Positions 3,739 through 5,897 of a stretch of 5,897 nucleotides of DNA are shown here, piece after piece. Source of the DNA: Deltaproteobacteria bacterium. Lineage in GTDB: Bacteria; Myxococcota; UBA727; JABDBI01. A program made the translations under genes and the position numbers. A model generated the notes under the pieces. It did no database searches, was not told the origin of the DNA, and saw nothing but the letters and a program-made list of their open reading frames with translations. Each line of letters opens with the position of its first letter. Positions within the stretch are counted from its first letter, which is position 1. The stretch covers positions 1 to 5,897 of the forward strand of contig JAESQZ010000224.1 in assembly GCA_016764955.1 (NCBI GenBank), in the 5' to 3' direction.

Positions 3739-5897
3739 AAAGTAAGAAAAGCGGCATCAAAGCTTGTGATTCACCCTGATGCTCCATCAAATATTCGATC
3801 GTTGCAAAAGGGTTTAGGCTTAAATTGGGCCAGTTAAAACCGGTTGGGTTATAGACAATCAAATCATAGGGTGTGCTGTCTTCAATGCCTACGCGCCTTT
3901 TAATTGATTTGAGAGCTTGTGGAAAACCACCCATCCGATGAACCAGTTCGTTTTTGAGGGCTTGCGTGCCGGTCCATACCCGGCCTTCTGCTACTTGAGA
4001 CACATGCTCTAACGGAATATCTTGGCCATCTGCTACTGCTTTTTTGAAGCGCGCATATTTATAGTCGACTAAGTGCTGGCCACGTTTGAGCTCTGCTTCG
4101 TTGAGAGGCCTGAAAAAGCTTGGGCCAACAAGCTCGGTTTTTTTAAGCTCTTGGCTGTTAACACCATATTTATCAAGCAGCTCACGTCCAGAGAATGTCA
4201 GTGAAAATACCCCAATAGAGCCTGTGAGTGTTGAAGGCTCAGCCCATATTTCATCTGTGGCCGCCGCTGCGAAATAGCCCCCAGAAGCTGCAACATCTGC
4301 CATTGAGGTGACAATTGGTTTTTTCTCTCGAGCTTTCATGAGAGCTTGATAGATTTGCTCAGAACCAAAAGCATCTCCACCGGGGGAATTGACTCTTAAA
4401 ATAATGCCTTTTGTATGAGGATCTTTGCTGGCAATTTCGACAGCTCGCACGATGTCATCTGCACCAGTTAGTGCTTTTGGGAAAAACACAGAAGGATTTG
4501 CATGGCCTCGAATAATTTGGCCATGAATTGGGATAACCGCAATTCGATCCAAAGTTCCCCAGCGCTTAATTTTGCGACGCTGGCCAAAATAATTGACAAA
4601 GCGATTTTTAGATTCAGGAATTTCATCTTTTTGCATGACGCCATCTACAAGGCCAAAAACTTCTGCTTCTGGAGGTGTGAGCCGGCCTAGGTCGAGTTGC
4701 TTTTTGACTTCTTGACTAGGGCGTTCTGTTTTAGCGCTAAGCGCTTGCACAAACTCCTCGTAGCGCTCATCAAGAATGGCTTTGGTGACTTCAATTTCGC
4801 GTTCATTAGGCCCGCTTGCGGTGAAGAATCTTGGGGCGTTTTTGTATTTGCCGGCCACAATCGCTTGGGCTTTAATCCCGAGCTCATTAAGGCCATCTTT
4901 TAGATGGATCATGGTTTTTCGGAAGTCATCAAATTGAAGATTAGCTGCAGGGTTTAGATAAATTTTGCTAGCAGCTGAGGCAACATAGTAATCAACCGAT
5001 TTGGCATTGTTTAAATAGACGATAACTTGTTTGCCGCTGTTTTTGAGCGCCAGCACGCTATCTCTGAGTTCTTCGGCACGGCCAAAGCCTAGGTTCAAAG
5101 ATTGTAAGTGAATGACAACGCCTTCGACTGACTCATCTTTAGCGAGCTCATCGAGGGATGCCAAAAAAGAAAGCGGGGAGACCCGCTTTTGGAATAAGTA
5201 CGCGCTTAAGCTACGAAACTCCTGGTTGAGGGTGCCAGAGGGGTTAATCTCTACTTGAACCCACTGTTTTGCAGCTGGCCTTAAGCTGCCAGAGCTTTCC
5301 CCACTGATTTTAAAGCGTGCACCTGTATAGTCGTTTCCGCCGAGAGGGCCAAAACCAAAATGATCAAAGTTCATGTCAATGCCAAAAAAGAATAGGGGAT
5401 TCTTTTGTATGACTACCTGGGCACTAATAGAGCCTTCTTCGAGATCAAATCTTATACCGGTAATGGGTGATACATCATAGCCGGCATTCCAAGTGTCTCC
5501 GTTAGGCCAAAAGCGTGTTTCAGCAAAGAGCGTGATTTCGTCGAGATAAGGCCTAAAGGCAACGCCAACTTGGAACTCATAAGGTGAGTTAAAGTCTCCG
5601 TAGACCTGTTTCGCAGTAGCACCCCAAGATAACCATTGAATTGGATAGTGCTGAATACCAAAACCAAATAAAAATGGATCAGCGTTTCCCATAGCGTAAC
5701 GACGCTGCTTTTCCATCCAAAGGCCCATGGAGAATACACGGCCAAAGCGATAAGCGAGGCTGAACTGCCCATTCACTAAGCCCTTGTCTGTGTCTGTTTG
5801 ATCCTTTGGGAATGCCAAGTGCATACCAAGGCCGACATCAAAACCCTCGAATAGATTAAAAACACCAGCAATAGCACCTTGATGCCAATTAACCGGA
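3737..5897 (-). CDS. sppA: Signal peptide peptidase SppA (S49 serine protease) with N-terminal beta-barrel-like domain, 5' partial
   Basis: A large S49-family protease of at least 719 residues. The frame is still open at the window edge, so the N-terminus and signal sequence are not seen. Numbering from the internal ATG at 5824: residues 1 to about 175 are a run of alternating aromatic/polar strands rich in Gly and Phe (FSLAYRFGRVFSMGLWME, FLFGFGIQHYPIQWLSWGA, EFQVGVAFRPYLDEITLFAETRFW), typical of an outer-membrane beta-barrel. Two tandem S49/ClpP-like repeats follow: about 195-400, with the candidate general-base Lys K328 in AGKYKNAP (E. coli SppA Lys209), and about 425-650, with the nucleophile S514 in AASGGYF (E. 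coli Ser409) and RVNSPGGDAFGSE (477-489). The Lys-Ser spacing of 186 is close to the 200 of E. coli. Both catalytic residues are present, so it is probably active in degrading cleaved signal peptides or other envelope peptides. icd follows 11 nt downstream. Confidence 0.88.
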   Translation of the reverse strand, partial: PVNWHQGAIAGVFNLFEGFDVGLGMHLAFPKDQTDTDKGLVNGQFSLAYRFGRVFSMGLWMEKQRRYAMGNADPFLFGFGIQHYPIQWLSWGATAKQVYGDFNSPYEFQVGVAFRPYLDEITLFAETRFWPNGDTWNAGYDVSPITGIRFDLEEGSISAQVVIQKNPLFFFGIDMNFDHFGFGPLGGNDYTGARFKISGESSGSLRPAAKQWVQVEINPSGTLNQEFRSLSAYLFQKRVSPLSFLASLDELAKDESVEGVVIHLQSLNLGFGRAEELRDSVLALKNSGKQVIVYLNNAKSVDYYVASAASKIYLNPAANLQFDDFRKTMIHLKDGLNELGIKAQAIVAGKYKNAPRFFTASGPNEREIEVTKAILDERYEEFVQALSAKTERPSQEVKKQLDLGRLTPPEAEVFGLVDGVMQKDEIPESKNRFVNYFGQRRKIKRWGTLDRIAVIPIHGQIIRGHANPSVFFPKALTGADDIVRAVEIASKDPHTKGIILRVNSPGGDAFGSEQIYQALMKAREKKPIVTSMADVAASGGYFAAAATDEIWAEPSTLTGSIGVFSLTFSGRELLDKYGVNSQELKKTELVGPSFFRPLNEAELKRGQHLVDYKYARFKKAVADGQDIPLEHVSQVAEGRVWTGTQALKNELVHRMGGFPQALKSIKRRVGIEDSTPYDLIVYNPTGFNWPNLSLNPFATIEYLMEHQGESQALMPLFLL

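Overview
The window looks like chromosomal DNA of a free-living or host-associated Gram-negative, respiring bacterium. Evidence for this is a TCA-cycle isocitrate dehydrogenase, a succinyl-CoA:3-ketoacid CoA-transferase (SCOT) pair, and an SppA-type protease fused to what reads as an outer-membrane beta-barrel. The barrel-SppA architecture reminds me of Myxococcota and other former Deltaproteobacteria, but I cannot fix the taxon from sequence alone. Moderate GC, ordinary Shine-Dalgarno sites and normal use of TAA, TAG and TGA as stops indicate the standard bacterial code.

Layout. Positions 4-1300 (+) hold scoA-scoB, which overlap by 41 bp. ScoA carries an in-frame TGA at codon 19. Positions 1296-1537 hold a 242-bp MITE-like element with 48-bp, nearly perfect terminal inverted repeats; its left end contains the scoB stop codon. 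Positions about 1594-1727 hold a consensus -10 box and a leader with three successive hairpins, in which one strand of hairpin 2 can alternatively pair with the Shine-Dalgarno. Positions 1728-2432 (+) encode a winged helix-turn-helix protein of unknown role, with palindromic repeats inserted in frame at two places. Directly abutting and convergent are icd (3725-2433, -) and sppA (5897-3737, -, 5' end outside the window). The icd frame is broken by a TAA exactly at the codon for the catalytic tyrosine (E. coli Tyr160). The sppA stop overlaps the icd ribosome binding site, so these two are probably one transcript.

How the parts relate. ScoA/B and Icd are both central carbon metabolism: SCOT activates acetoacetate at the expense of succinyl-CoA, and Icd makes 2-oxoglutarate. 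The 1.1 kb between them (1301-2432) is repeat-rich and looks like accessory DNA lodged between two conserved blocks. Two separate nonsense codons in otherwise well-conserved genes within 6 kb are the main anomaly. They point either to recent gene decay or to sequence error, and raw reads would tell which. The best candidates for new biology are the possible SD-sequestering leader and the protein-coding palindromic inserts of the HTH gene.
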